From contig NW_003141966.1 of the NCBI RefSeq assembly GCF_000003605.2, positions 54,785 to 118,784 on the forward strand: DNA of 64,000 bases, in the 5' to 3' direction. A program made the translations under genes and the position numbers. Of this stretch, positions 22,398-36,675 are shown in pieces. Within the stretch, counting starts at the first letter, position 1. Each line of letters starts with the position of its first letter. The stretch comes from Saccoglossus kowalevskii. Taxonomy: Eukaryota; Hemichordata; Enteropneusta; Harrimaniidae. The notes under the pieces are model-generated. The model did no database searches. It saw nothing but the letters and a program-made list of their open reading frames with translations, and had not been told where the DNA came from.

Positions 22398-25300
22398 TAG
22401 AAACAGCATGCAAAGTTGATAAAAGCGTTCAAAACGTTGGCGGAGTTGCATGTATATATAACCTAAGTCATTGGAATGCCAACCCCGCAGTTAAATTTCG
22501 AAAACATTAAGTATATGTCTAGAAAATTCCCGATATGTAAGCAGATTATCGCAACTGCGAACCGAAAATCGAAGACAAAATGCTTACAAAGTTATGAAAA
22601 GCGATTGCAATGTTTGTAGGATCGTTTGGCAATGTTACATATGATATTATATTGACGGGTTCCATAGTGAAAAGTTCGAAAATGTAAATACATATTTCGC
22701 ACATTGCCGTTAAAGTAGCGTACTATCACTGGGAGCATGTAGAGGTCATAGGTCAATTCAAGAAGTTACTTGAACAAAAGCTATCAAGTTTAAAACAGTT
22801 TCAAAAATGAAATAGTCGCTAATTCGAGTATACTTCAAATTACGTAAGTAGTAGTGTGGGTAGGTGAAGAGACAAAGTTTAAAGTTAAGCTCAATCGGGC
22901 ATGGTTAGTTCTTGCATGGGAGACTGCCTGAGAAAACCAGCTGGGGTTTTTTTGCTTTCATCACACACATATCAAAGATATGAGACAACGTTCGTGCATC
23001 TTTTTTTTCTCTGTGATGTTAATCATTTTTAGTAGAAAGACATGGAAATTTAGGCTTGTTTTCAAATTCATGAACATTTTTCAATTTCCTTATTATTTTC
23101 GGAGAACAAGTTGGTGACGCTGTCGGCACATAGTGCAGTTTGACCAGTTAACTTACCGTGAAAAGTCGTACAAAGTGAACGCAAAGTTGTGCAAAGTGAT
23201 TACAAAGTTTGTAGATGTATTTGTATGCTTGACCTAAGTTGTTGGCATATAGAAACCCGCAATTGTAAAGTCAAACAAATGAATAAAAGCGAGATGAAAA
23301 CAGCCTATATTAGCAGAGTATCACATGAGCTGACTGACCGTAAAGATGATAGAAACAGCATGCAAAGTTGATAAAAGCGTTCAAAACGTTGGCAGAATTG
23401 CATGTATATATAACCTAAGTCATTGGAATGCCAACCCCGCAGTTAAATTTCGAAAACATTAAGTATATGTCTAGAAAATTCCCGATATGTAAGCAGATTA
23501 TCGCAACTGCGAACCGAAAATCGAAGACAAACTGCTTACAAAGTTATGAAAAGCGATTGCAAAGTTTGTAGAATCGTTTGGCAATGTTACATATGATATT
23601 ATATTGACGGGTTCCATAGTGAAAAGTTCGAAAATGTAAATACATATTTCGCACATTGCCGTTAAAGTAGCGTACTATCACTGGGAGCATGTAGAGGTCA
23701 TAGGTCAATTCAAGAAGTTACTTGTACAAAAGCTATCAAGTTTAAAACAGTTTCAAAAATGAAATAGTCGCTAATTCGAGTATACTTCAAATTACGTAAG
23801 CAGTAGTGTGGGTAGGTGAAGAGACAATGTTTAAAGTTAAGCTCAATCGGGCATGGTTAGTTCTTGCATGGGAGACTGCCTGAGAAAACCAGCTGGGGTT
23901 TTTTTGCTTTCATCACACACATATCAAAGATATGAGACAACGTTCGTGCATCTTTTTTTCTCTGTGATGTTAATCATTTTTAGTAGAAAGACATGGAAAT
24001 TTAGGCTTGTTTTCAAATTCATGAACATTTTTCAATTTCCTTATTATTTTCGGAGAACAAGTTGGTGACGCTGTCGGCACATAGTGCAGTTTGACCAGTT
24101 AACTTACCGTGAAAAGTTGTACAAAGTGAACGCAAAGTTGTGCAAAGTGATTACAAAGTTTGTAGATGTATTTGTATGTTTGACCTAAGTTGTTGGCATA
24201 TAGAAACCCGCAATTGTAAAGTCAAACAAATGAATAAAAGCGAGATGAAAACAGCCTATATTAGCAGAGTATCACATGAGCTGACTGACCGTAAAGATGA
24301 TAGAAACAGCATGCAAAGTTGATAAAAGCGTTCAAAACGTTGGCGGAGTTGCATGTATATATAACCTAAGTCATTGGAATGCCATCCCCGCAGTTAAATT
24401 TCGAAAACATTAAGTATATGTCTAGAAAATTCCCGATATGTAAGCAGATTATCGCAACTGCGAACCGAAAATCGAAGACAAAATGCTTACAAAGTTATGA
24501 AAAGCGATTGCAATGTTTGTAGGATCGTTTGGCAATGTTACATATGATATTATATTGACGGGTTCCATAGTGAAAAGTTCGAAAATGTAAATACATATTT
24601 CGCACATTGCCGTTAAAGTAGCGTACTATCACTGGGAGCATGTAGAGGTCATAGGTCAATTCAAGAAGTTACTTGAACAAAAGCTATCAAGTTTACAACA
24701 GTTTCAAAAATGAAATAGTCGCTAATTCGAGTATACTTCAAATTACGTAAGCAGTAGTGTGGGTAGGTGAAGAGACAAAGTTTAAAGTTAAGCTCAATCG
24801 GGCATGGTTAGTTCTCGCATGGGAGACTGCCTGAGAAAATCAGCTGGGGTTTTTTTGGTTTCATCACACACATATCAAAGATATGAGACAACGTTCGTGC
24901 ATCTTTTTTTTCTCTGTGATGTTAATCATTTTTAGTAGAAAGACATGGAAATTTACGCTTGTTTTCAAATTCATGAACATTTTTCAATTTCCTTATTATT
25001 TTCGGAGACAAGTTGGTGACGCTGTCGGCACATAGTGCAGTTTGACCAGTTAACTTACCGTGAAAAGTCGTACAAAGTGAACGCAAAGTTGTGCAAAGTG
25101 ATTACAAAGTTTGTAGATGTATTTGTATGTTTGACCTAAGTTGTTGGCATATAGAAACCCGCAATTGTAAAGTCAAACAAATGAATAAAAGCGAGATGAA
25201 AACAGCCTATATTAGCAGAGTATCACATGAGCTGACTGACCGTAAAGATGATAGAAACAGCATGCAAAGTTGATAAAAGCGTTCAAAACGTTGGCAGAAT

Positions 25301-28300
25301 TGCATGTATATATAACCTAAGTCATTGGAATGCCAACCCCGCAGTTAAATTTCGAAAACATTAAGTATATGTCTAGAAAATTCCCGATATGTAAGCAGAT
25401 TATCGCAACTGCGAACCGAAAATCGAAGACAAACTGCTTACAAAGTTATGAAAAGCGATTGCAAAGTTTGTAGAATCGTTTGGCAATGTTACATATGATA
25501 TTATATTGACGGGTTCCATAGTGAAAAGTTCGAAAATGTAAATACATATTTCGCACATTGCCGTTAAAGTAGCGTACTATCACTGGGAGCATGTAGAGGT
25601 CATAGGTCAATTCAAGAAGTTACTTGTACAAAAGCTATCAAGTTTAAAACAGTTACAAAAATGAAATAGTCGCTAAATCGAGTATTTTTCAAATTACGTA
25701 AGTAGTAGTGTGGGTAGGTGAAGAGACAAAGTTTAAAGTTAAGCTCAATCGGGCATGGTTAGTTCTCGCATGGGAGACTGCCTGAGAAAACCAGCTGGGG
25801 TTTTTTTGGTTTCATCACACACATATCAAAGATATGAGACAACGTTCGTGCATCTTTTTTTCTCTGTGATGTTAATCATTTTTAGTAGAAAGACATGGAA
25901 ATTTAGGCTTGTTTTCAAATTCATGAACATTTTTCAATTTCCTTATTATTTTCGGAGAACAAGTTGGTGACGCTGTCGGCACATAGTGCAGTTTGACCAG
26001 TTAACTTACCGTGAAAAGTCGTACAAAGTGAACGCAAAGTTGTGCAAAGTGATTACAAAGTTTGTAGATGTATTTGTATGCTTGACCTAAGTTGTTGGCA
26101 TATAGAAACCCGCAATTGTAAAGTCAAACAAATGAATAAAAGCGAGATGAAAACAGCCTATATTAGCAGAGTATCACATGAGCTGACTGACCGTAAAGAT
26201 GATAGAAACAGCATGCAAAGTTGATAAAAGCGTTCAAAACGTTGGCAGAATTGCATGTATATATAACCTAAGTCATTGGAATGCCAACCCCGCAGTTAAA
26301 TTTCGAAAACATTAAGTATATGTCTAGAAAATTCCCGATATGTAAGCAGATTATCGCAACTGCGAACCGGAAATCGAAGGCAAAATGCTTACAAAGTTAT
26401 GAAAAGCGATTGCAAAGTTTGTAGAATCGTTTGGCAATGTTACAAATGATATTATATTGACGGGTTCCATAGTGAAAAGTTCGAAAATGTAAATACATAT
26501 TTCGCACATTGCCGTTAAAGTAGCGTACTATCACTGGGAGCATGTAGAGGTCATAGGTCAATTCAAGAAGTTACTTGTACAAAAGCTATCAAGTTTAAAA
26601 CAGTTTCAAAAATGAAATAGTCGCTAATTCGAGTATACTTCAAATTACGTAAGCAGTAGTGTGGGTAGGTGAAGAGACAATGTTTAAAGTTAAGCTCAAT
26701 CGGGCATGGTTAGTTCTTGCATGGGAGACTGCCTGAGAAAACCAGCTGGGGTTTATTTGGTTTCATCACACACATATCAAAGATATGAGACAACGTTCGT
26801 GCATCTTTTTTTCTCTGTGATGTTAATCATTTTTAGTAGAAAGACATGGAAATTTAGGCTTGTTTTCAAATTCATGAACATTTTTCAATTTCCTTATTAT
26901 TTTCGGAGAACAAGTTGGTGACGCTGTCGGCACATAGTGCAGTTTGACCAGTTAACTTACCGTGAAAAGTCGTACAAAGTGAACGCAAAGTTGTGCAAAG
27001 TGATTACAAAGTTTGTAGATGCATTTGTATGTTTGACCTAAGTTGTTGGCATATAGAAACCCGCAATTGTAAAGTCAAACAAATGAATAAAAGCGAGATG
27101 AAAACAGCCTATATTAGCAGAGTATCACATGAGCTGACTGACCGTAAAGATGATAGAAACAGCATGCAAAGTTGATAAAAGCGTTCAAAACGTTGGCGGA
27201 GTTGCATGTATATATAACCTAAGTCATTGGAATGCCAACCCCGCAGTTAAATTTCGAAAACATTAAGTATATGTCTAGAAAATTCCCGATATGTAAGCAG
27301 ATTATCGCAACTGCGAACCGAAAATCGAAGACAAAATGCTTACAAAGTTATGAAAAGCGATTGCAAAGTTTGTAGAATCGTTTGGCAATGTTACAAATGA
27401 TATTATATTGACGGGTTCCATAGTGAAAAGTTCGAAAACGTAAATACATGTTTCGCACATTGCCGTTAAAGTGGCGTACTATCTCTCGGAGCATGTAGAG
27501 GTCATAGGTCAATTAAAGAAGTTACTTGTACAAACGCTATCAAGTTTAAAACAGTTTCAAAAATGAAAAAGTCGCTAATTCGAGTATACTTCAAATTACG
27601 TAAGCAGTAGTGTGGGTAGGTGAAGAGACAATGTTTAAAGTTAAGCTCAATCGGGCATGGTTAGTTCTTGCATGGGAGACTGCCTGAGAAAACCAGCTGG
27701 GGTTTTTTTGCTTTCATCACACACATATCAAAGATATGAGACAACGTTCGTGCATCTTTTTTTTCTCTGTGATGTTAATCATTTTTAGTAGAAAGACATG
27801 GAAATTTAGGCTTGTTTTCAAATTCATGAACATTTTTCAATTTCCTTATTATTTTCGGAGAACAAGTTGGTGACGCTGTCGGCACATAGTGCAGTTTGAC
27901 CAGTTAACTTACCGTGAAAAGTCGTACAAAGTGAACGCAAAGTTGTGCAAAGTGATTACAAAGTTTGTAGATGTATTTGTATGTTTGACCTAAGTTGTTG
28001 GCATATAGAAACCCGCAATTGTAAAGTCAAACAAATGAATAAAAGCGAGATGAAAACAGCCTATATTAGCAGAGTATCACATGAGCTGACTGACCGTAAA
28101 GATGATAGAAACAGCATGCAAAGTTGATAAAAGCGTTCAAAACGTTGGCAGAATTGCATGTATATATAACCTAAGTCATTGGAATGCCAATCCCGCAGTT
28201 AAATTTCGAAAACATTAAGTATATGTCTAGAAAATTCCCGATATGTAAGCAGATTATCGCAACTGCGAACCGAAAATCGAAGACAAACTGCTTACAAAGT

Positions 28301-31300
28301 TATGAAAAGCGATTGCAAAGTTTGTAGAATCGTTTGGCAATGTTACATATGATATTATATTGACGGGTTCCATAGTGAAAAGTTCGAAAATGTAAATACA
28401 TATTTCGCACATTGCCGTTAAAGTAGCGTACTATCACTGGGAGCATGTAGAGGTCATAGGTCAATTCAAGAAGTTACTTGTACAAAAGCTATCAAGTTTA
28501 AAACAGTTTCAAAAATGAAATAGTCGCTAATTCGAGTATACTTCAAATTACGTAAGCAGTAGTGTGGGTAGGTGAAGAGACAATGTTTAAAGTTAAGCTC
28601 AATCGGGCATGGTTAGTTCTTGCATGGGAGACTGCCTGAGAAAACCAGCTGGGGTTTTTTTGGTTTCATCACACACATATCAAAGATATGAGACAACGTT
28701 CGTGCATCTTTTTTTCTCTGTGATGTTAATCATTTTTAGTAGAAAGACATGGAAATTTAGGCTTGTTTTCAAATTCATGAACATTTTTCAATTTCCTTAT
28801 TATTTTCGGAGAACAAGTTGGTGACGCTGTCGGCACATAGTGCAGTTTGACCAGTTAACTTACCGTGAAAAGTCGTACAAAGTGAACGCAAAGTTGTGCA
28901 AAGTGATTACAAAGTTTGTAGATGTATTTGTATGTTTGACCTAAGTTGTTGGCATATAGAAACCCGCAATTGTAAAGTCAAACAAATGAATAAAAGCGAG
29001 ATGAAAACAGCCTATATTAGCAGAGTATCACATGAGCTGACTGACCGTAAAGATGATAGAAACAGCATGCAAAGTTGATAAAAGCGTTCAAAACGTTGGC
29101 AGAATTGCATGTATATATAACCTAAGTCATTGGAATGCCAACCCCGCAGTTAAATTTCGAAAACATTAAGTATATGTCTAGAAAATTCCCGATATGTAAG
29201 CAGATTATCGCAACTGCGAACCGAAAATCGAAGACAAACTGCTTACAAAGTTATGAAAAGCGATTGCAAAGTTTGTAGAATCGTTTGGCAATGTTACATA
29301 TGATATTATATTGACGGGTTCCATAGTGAAAAGTTCGAAAATGTAAATACATATTTCGCACATTGCCGTTAAAGTAGCGTACTATCACTGGGAGCATATA
29401 GAGGTCATAGTCAATTCAAGAAGTTACTTGTACAAAAGCTATCAAGTTTAAAACAGTTTCAAAAATGAATAGTCGCTAACTCGAGTATACTTCAAATTAC
29501 GTAAGCAGTAGTGTGGGTAGGTGAAGAGACAATGTTTAAAGTTAAGCTCAATCGGGCATGGTTAGTTCTTGCATGGGAGACTGCGTGAGAAAACCAGCTG
29601 GGGTTTTTTTGGTTTCATCACACACATATCAAAGATATGAGACAACGTTCGTGCATCTTTTTTTCTCTGTGATGTTAATCATTTTTAGTAGAAAGACATG
29701 GAAATTTAGGCTTGTTTTCAAATTCATGAACATTTTTCAATTTCCTTATTATTTTCGGAGAACAAGTTGGTGACGCTGTCGGCACATAGTGCAGTTTGAC
29801 CAGTTAACTTATCGTGAAAAGTCGTACAAAGTGAACGCAAAGTTGTGCAAAGTGATTACAAAGTTTGTAGATGCATTTGTATGTTTGACCTAAGTTGTTG
29901 GCATATAGAAACCCGCAATTGTAAAGTCAAACAAATGAATAAAAGCGAGATGAAAACAGCCTATATTAGCAGAGTATCACATGAGCTGACTGACCGTAAA
30001 GATGATAGAAACAGCATGCAAAGTTGATAAAAGCGTTCAAAACGTTGGCAGAATTGCATGTATATATAACCTAAGTCATTGGAATGCCAACCCCGCAGTT
30101 AAATTTCGAAAACATTAAGTATATGTCTAGAAAATTCCCGATATGTAAGCAGATTATCGCAACTGCGAACCGAAAATCGAAGACAAACTGCTTACAAAGT
30201 TATGAAAAGCGATTGCAAAGTTTGTAGAATCGTTTGGCAATGTTACATATGATATTATATTGACGGGTTCCATAGTGAAAAGTTCGAAAATGTAAATACA
30301 TATTTCGCACATTGCCGTTAAAGTAGCGTACTATCACTGGGAGCATGTAGAGGTCATAGGTCAATTCAAGAAGTTACTTGTACAAAAGCTATCAAGTTTA
30401 AAACAGTTTCAAAAATGAAATAGTCGCTAATTCGAGTATACTTCAAATTACGTAAGCAGTAGTGTGGGTAGGTGAAGAGACAATGTTTAAAGTTAAGCTC
30501 AATCGGGCATGGTTAGTTCTTGCATGGGAGACTGCCTGAGAAAACCAGCTGGGGTTTTTTTGCTTTCATCACACACATATCAAAGATATGAGACAACGTT
30601 CGTGCATCTTTTTTTTCTCTGTGATGTTAATCATTTTTAGTAGAAAGACATGGAAATTTAGGCTTGTTTTCAAATTCATGAACATTTTTCAATTTCCTTA
30701 TTATTTTCGGAGAACAAGTTGGTGACGCTGTCGGCACATAGTGCAGTTTGACCAGTTAACTTACCGTGAAAAGTCGTACAAAGTGAACGCAAAGTTGTGC
30801 AAAGTGATTACAAAGTTTGTAGATGCATTTGTATGTTTGACCTAAGTTGTTGGCATATAGAAACCCGCAATTGTAAAGTCAAACAAATGAATAAAAGCGA
30901 GATGAAAACAGCCTATATTAGCAGAGTATCACATGAGCTGACTGACCGTAAATATGATAGAAACAGCATGCAAAGTTGATAAAAGCGTTCAAAACGTTGG
31001 CAGAATTGCATGTATATATAACCTAAGTCATTGGAATGCCAACCCCGCAGTTAAATTTCGAAAACATTAAGTATATGTCTAGAAAATTCCCGATATGTAA
31101 GCAGATTATCGCAACTGCGAACCGAAAATCGAAGGCAAAATGCTTACAAAGTTATGAAAAGCGATTGCAAAGTTTGTAGAATCGTTTGGCAATGTTACAA
31201 ATGATATTATATTGACGGGTTCCATAGTGAAAAGTTCGAAAATGTAAATACATATTTCGCACATTGCCGTTAAAGTAGCGTACTATCACTCGGAGCCTGC

Positions 31301-33305
31301 AAAGGTCATAGGTCAATTCAAGAAGTTACTTGTACAAAAGCTATCAAGTTTAAAACAGTTACAAAAATGAAATAGTCGCTAAATCGAGTATTTTTCAAAT
31401 TACGTAAGTAGTAGTGTGGGTAGGTGAAGAGACAAAGTTTAAAGTTAAGCTCAATCGGGCATGGTTAGTTCTCGCATGGGAGACTGCCTGAGAAAACCAG
31501 CTGGGGTTTTTTTGGTTTCATCACACACATATCAAAGATATGAGACAACGTTCGTGCATCTTTTTTTCTCTGTGATGTTAATCATTTTTAGTAGAAAGAC
31601 ATGGAAATTTAGGCTTGTTTTCAAATTCATGAACATTTTTCAATTTCCTTATTATTTTCGGAGAACAAGTTGGTGACGCTGTCGGCACATAGTGCAGTTT
31701 GACCAGTTAACTTACCGTGAAAAGTCGTACAAAGTGAACGCAAAGTTGTGCAAAGTGATTACAAAGTTTGTAGATGTATTTGTATGTTTGACCTAAGTTG
31801 TTGGCATATAGAAACCCGCAATTGTAAAGTCAAACAAATGAATAAAAGCGAGATGAAAACAGCCTATATTAGCAGAGTATCACATGAGCTGACTGACCGT
31901 AAAGATGATAGAAACAGCATGCAAAGTTGATAAAAGCGTTCAAAACGTTGGCAGAATTGCATGTATATATAACCTAAGTCATTGGAATGCCAATCCCGCA
32001 GTTAAATTTCAAAAACATTAAGTATATGTCTAGAAAATTCCCGATATGTAAGCAGATTATCGCAACTGCGAACCGAAAATCGAAGACAAACTGCTTACAA
32101 AGTTATGAAAAGCGATTGCAAAGTTTGTAGAATCGTTTGGCAATGTTACATATGATATTATATTGACGGGTTCCATAGTGAAAAGTTCGAAAATGTAAAT
32201 ACATATTTCGCACATTGCCGTTAAAGTAGCGTACTATCACTGGGAGCATGTAGAGGTCATAGGTCAATTCAAGAAGTTACTTGTACAAAAGCTATCAAGT
32301 TTAAAACAGTTTCAAAAATGAAATAGTCGCTAATTCGAGTATACTTCAAATTACGTAAGCAGTAGTGTGGGTAGGTGAAGAGACAATGTTTAAAGTTAAG
32401 CTCAATCGGGCATGGTTAGTTCTTGCATGGGAGACTGCCTGAGAAAACCAGCTGGGGTTTTTTTGCTTTCATCACACACATATCAAAGATATGAGACAAG
32501 GTTCGTGCATCTTTTTTTTCTCTGTGATGTTAATCATTTTTCGTAGAAAGACATGGAAATTTAGGCTTGTTTTCAAATTCATGAAAATTTTTCAATTTCC
32601 TTATTATTTTCGGAGAACAAGTTGGTGACGCTGTCGGCACATAGTGCAGTTTGACCAGTTAACTTACCGTGAAAAGTCGTACAAAGTGAACGCAAAGTTG
32701 TGCAAAGTGATTACAAAGTTTGTAGATGTATTTGTATGTTTGACCTAAGTTGTTGGCATATAGAAACCCGCAATTGTAAAGTCAAACAAATGAATAAAAG
32801 CGAGATGAAAACAGCCTATATTAGCAGAGTATCACATGAGCTGACTGACCGTAAAGATGATAGAAACAGCATGCAAAGTTGATAAAAGCGTTCAAAACGT
32901 TGGCGGAGTTGCATGTATATATAACCTAAGTCATTGGAATGCCAACCCCGCAGTTAAATTTCGAAAACATTAAGTATATGTCTAGAAAATTCCCGATATG
33001 TAAGCAGATTATCGCAACTGCGAACCGAAAATCGAAGACAAAATGCTTACAAAGTTATGAAAAGCGATTGCAATGTTTGTAGGATCGTTTGGCAATGTTA
33101 CATATGATATTATATTGACGGGTTCCATAGTGAAAAGTTCGAAAATGTAAATACATATTTCGCACATTGCCGTTAAAGTAGCGTACTATTACTGGGAGCA
33201 TGTAGAGGTCATAGGTCAATTCAAGAAGTTACTTGAACAAAAGCTATCAAGTTTAATTTAAAACAGTTTCAAAAATGAAATAGTCGCTAATTCGAGTATA
33301 CTTCA
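22398..33305 (+). repeat. Block of subfamily S5 (units 24-36)
   Basis: About eleven units with a short poly-T (GGGGTTTTTTTG), CACACACATATC, AGTGCAGTTTGACC, TTCCTTATT, ATAGTGAAAAG, CACTGGGAGC, TATACTTC and, in many, TTGGCAGAATTGC. Units are mostly 951-952 bp. Two promiscuous markers, GCTTTCATC or GGTTTCATC after the poly-T, alternate without a strict higher-order rhythm. The next S2 site is near 33525. Confidence 0.85.
33254..33264 (+). other. 5-bp duplication TTTAATTTAA (unit 35)
   Basis: Typical copies read AAGTTTAAAACAG; here AAGTTTAATTTAAAACAG, a tandem duplication of TTTAA. It explains the 957-bp unit in a block of 951-bp units. The same change is found at about 37070 in a different subfamily. 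Confidence 0.85.
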
Positions 33306-33484
33306 AATTACGTAAGCAGTAGTGTGGGTAGGTGAAGAGACAAAGTTTAAAGTTAAGCTCAATCGGGCATGGTTAGTTCTTGCATGGGAGACTGCCTGAG
33401 AAAACCAGCTGGGTTTTTTTTGGTTTCATCACATACATATCAAAGATATGAGACAACGTTCGTGCATCTTTTTTTCACTGTGAT

Positions 33485-34450
33485 GGATATTATTTTTAGT
33501 AGAAAGACATGGAAATTTAGGCTTGTTTCCAAATTCATGAACATTTTTCCAATTTCCCTATTATTTTCGGAGATCAAGTTGGTGATGCTGTCGGCACATA
33601 GTGGGGTTTGACCTGTTAAGTTACCGTGAAAAGTCGTACAAAGTGAACGCAAAGTTGTGCAAAGTGATCACAAAGTTTGTAGATGTATTTGTATGTTTTC
33701 CCTAAGTTGTTGGCATATAGAAACCCGCAATTGTAAAGTCAAACAAATGAATAAAAGCGAGATGAAAACAGCCTATATTAGCAGAGTATCAAATGAGCTG
33801 ACTGACCGTAAAGATGATAGAAACAGCATGCAAAGTTGATAAAAGCGTTCAAAACGTTGGCGGAGTTGCATGTATATATAACCTAAGTCATTGCAATGCC
33901 AACCCCGCAGTTAAATTTCGAAAACATTAAGTATATGTCTAGAATATTCCCGATATGTAAGCAGATTATCGCCACTGCGAACCGAAAATCGAAGACAAAC
34001 TGCTTACAAAGTTATAAAAAGCGATTGCAAAGTTTGTAGATTCGTTTGGCAATGTTACATATGATATTATATTGACGGGTTCCATAGTCAAAAGTTCGAA
34101 AACGTAAATATATATTTCGCACATTGCCGTTAAAGTAGCGTACTATCAGTCGGAGCATGTAGAGGTCATAGGTCAATTCAAGAAGTTACTTGTACAAACG
34201 CTATCAAGTTTAAAACAGTTTCAAAAATGAAATAGCCGCCAGTTCGAGTATATTTCAAATTACGTAAGCAGGAGTGTGGGTAGTTGAAGAGACAAAGTTT
34301 AAAGTTAAGCTCAATCGGGCATGGTTAGTTCTTGCATGGGAGACTGCCTGAAAAAAACAGCCGGGGATTTTTTTTTGATTTCATCACTTACATATCAAAG
34401 ATATAAGACAACGTTCGTGCATCTTTTTTTTCACTGTGATGTAAATTATA
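33485..34450 (+). repeat. Single S2 unit inserted between S5 and S3 (units 36-37)
   Basis: S2 sites start inside unit 36 (GTTTCCAAATTC near 33525, GATCAAGTTGG, GTGATCAC) and end inside unit 37 (CATCACTTAC near 34382). Both ends lie 60-140 bp into a unit, so the tract is close to one repeat long, as expected from one unequal exchange or a unit-length conversion. Confidence 0.7.
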
Positions 34451-34479
34451 TTTAGTAGAAAGACATGGAAATTTAGGCT

Positions 34480-36650
34480 TGTTTTCAAATTCATGAACAT
34501 TTTTCAATTTCCCTATTATTTTCGGAGAACAAGTTGGTGACGCTGTCGGCACATAGTGGAGTTTGACCAGTTAACTTACCGTGAAAAGTCGTACAAAGTG
34601 AACGCAAAGTTGTGCAAAGTGATTACAAAGTTTGTAGATGCATTTGTATGTTTGACCTAAGTTGTTGGCATATAGAAACCCGCAATTGTAAAGTCAACAA
34701 ATGAATAAAAGCGAGATGAAAACAGCCTATATTAGCAGAGTATCACATGAGCTGACTGACCGTAAAGATGATAGAAGCAGCATGCAAAGTTGATAAAAGC
34801 GTTCAAAACGTTGGCGGAGTTGCATGTATATATAACCTAAGTCATTGGAATGCCAACCCCACAGTTAAATTTCGAAAACATTGAGTATATGTCTAGAAAA
34901 TTCCCGATATGTAAGCAGATTATCGCAACTGCGATCCGAAAACCGAAGACAAAATGCTTACAAAGTTATGAAAAGCGATTGCAAAGTTTGTAGAATCGTT
35001 TGGCAATGTTACATATGATATTATATTGACGGATTCCATAGTCAAAAGTTCGAAAACGTAAATACACATTTCGCACATTGCCGTTAAAGTAACGTACTAT
35101 CACTCGAAGCATGTAGAGGTCATAGGTCAATTCAAGAAGTTACTTGTACAAAAGCTATCAAGTTTAAAACAGTTTCAAAAATGAAATAGTCGCTAATTCG
35201 AGTATATTTCTAATTACGTAAGCAGTAGTGTGGGTAGGTGAAGAGACAAAGTTTAATGTTAAGCTCAATCGGGCATGGTTAGTTCTTGCATGGGAGACTG
35301 CCTGAGAAAACCATCTGGGGATTTTTTTTGGTTTCATCACATACATATCAAAGATATGAGACAACGTTCGTGCATCTTTTTTTTCACTGTGATGTTAATC
35401 ATTTTTAGTAGAAAGACATGGAAATTTAGGCTTGTTTTCAAATTCATGAACATTTTTCAATTTCCCTATTATTTTCGGAGAACAAGTTTGTGACGCTGTC
35501 GGCACATAGTGGAGTTTGACCAGTTAACTTACCGTGAAAAGTCGTACAAAGTGAACGCAAAGTTGTGCAAAGTGATTACAAAGTTTGTAGATGCATTTGT
35601 ATGTTTGACCTAAGTTGTTGGCATATAGAAACCCGCAATTGTAAAGTCAACAAATGAATAAAAGCGAGATGAAAACAGCCTATATTAGCAGAGTATCACA
35701 TGAGCTGACTGACCGTAAAGATGATAGAAGCAGCATGCAAAGTTGATAAAAGCGTTCAAAACGTTGGCGGAGTTGCATGTATATATAACCTAAGTCATTG
35801 GAATGCCAACCCCGCAGTTAAATTTCGAAAACATTGAGTATATGTCTAGAAAATTCCCGATATGTAAGCAGATTATCGCAACTGCGATCCGAAAACCGAA
35901 GACAAAATGCTTACAAAGTTATGAAAAGCGATTGCAAAGTTTGTAGAATCGTTTGGCAATGTTACATATGATATTATATTGACGGATTCCATAGTCAAAA
36001 GTTCGAAAACGTAAATACACATTTCGCACATTGCCGTTAAAGTAACGTACTATCACTCGAAGCATGTAGAGGTCATAGGTCAATTCAAGAAGTTACTTGT
36101 ACAAAAGCTATCAAGTTTAAAACAGTTTCAAAAATGAAATAGTCGCTAATTCGAGTATATTTCTAATTACGTAAGCAGTAGTGTGGGTAGGTGAAGAGAC
36201 AAAGTTTAATGTTAAGCTCAATCGGGCATGGTTAGTTCTTGCATGGGAGACTGCCTGAGAAAACCATCTGGGGATTTTTTTTGGTTTCATCACATACATA
36301 TCAAAGATATGAGACAACGTTCGTGCATCTTTTTTTTCACTGTGATGTTAATCATTTTTAGTAGAAAGACATGGAAATTTAGGCTTGTTTTCAAATTCAT
36401 GAACATTTTTCAATTTCCCTATTATTTTCGGAGAACAAGTTTGTGACGCTGTCGGCACATAGTGGAGTTTGACCAGTTAACTTACCGTGAAAAGTCGTAC
36501 AAAGTGAACGCAAAGTTGTGCAAAGTGATTACAAAGTTTGTAGATGCATTTGTATGTTTGACCTAAGTTGTTGGCATATAGAAACCCGCAATTGTAAAGT
36601 CAACAAATGAATAAAGGCGAGATGAAAACAGCCTATATTAGCAGAGTATC
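34480..36650 (+). repeat. S3 block with a recent tandem duplication (units 37-39)
   Basis: Rare variants repeat with a period of about 953: GATGCATTTG near 34637, 35591 and 36544; GTCAACAAATG near 34695, 35647 and 36600; GATCCGAAAACCG near 34934 and 35886; CCATCTGGGG near 35311 and 36264; AAGTTTGTGACG near 35486 and 36438. The copies are almost identical, so duplication is recent. Confidence 0.75.
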
Positions 36651-36675
36651 ACATGAGCTGACTGACCGTAAAGAT

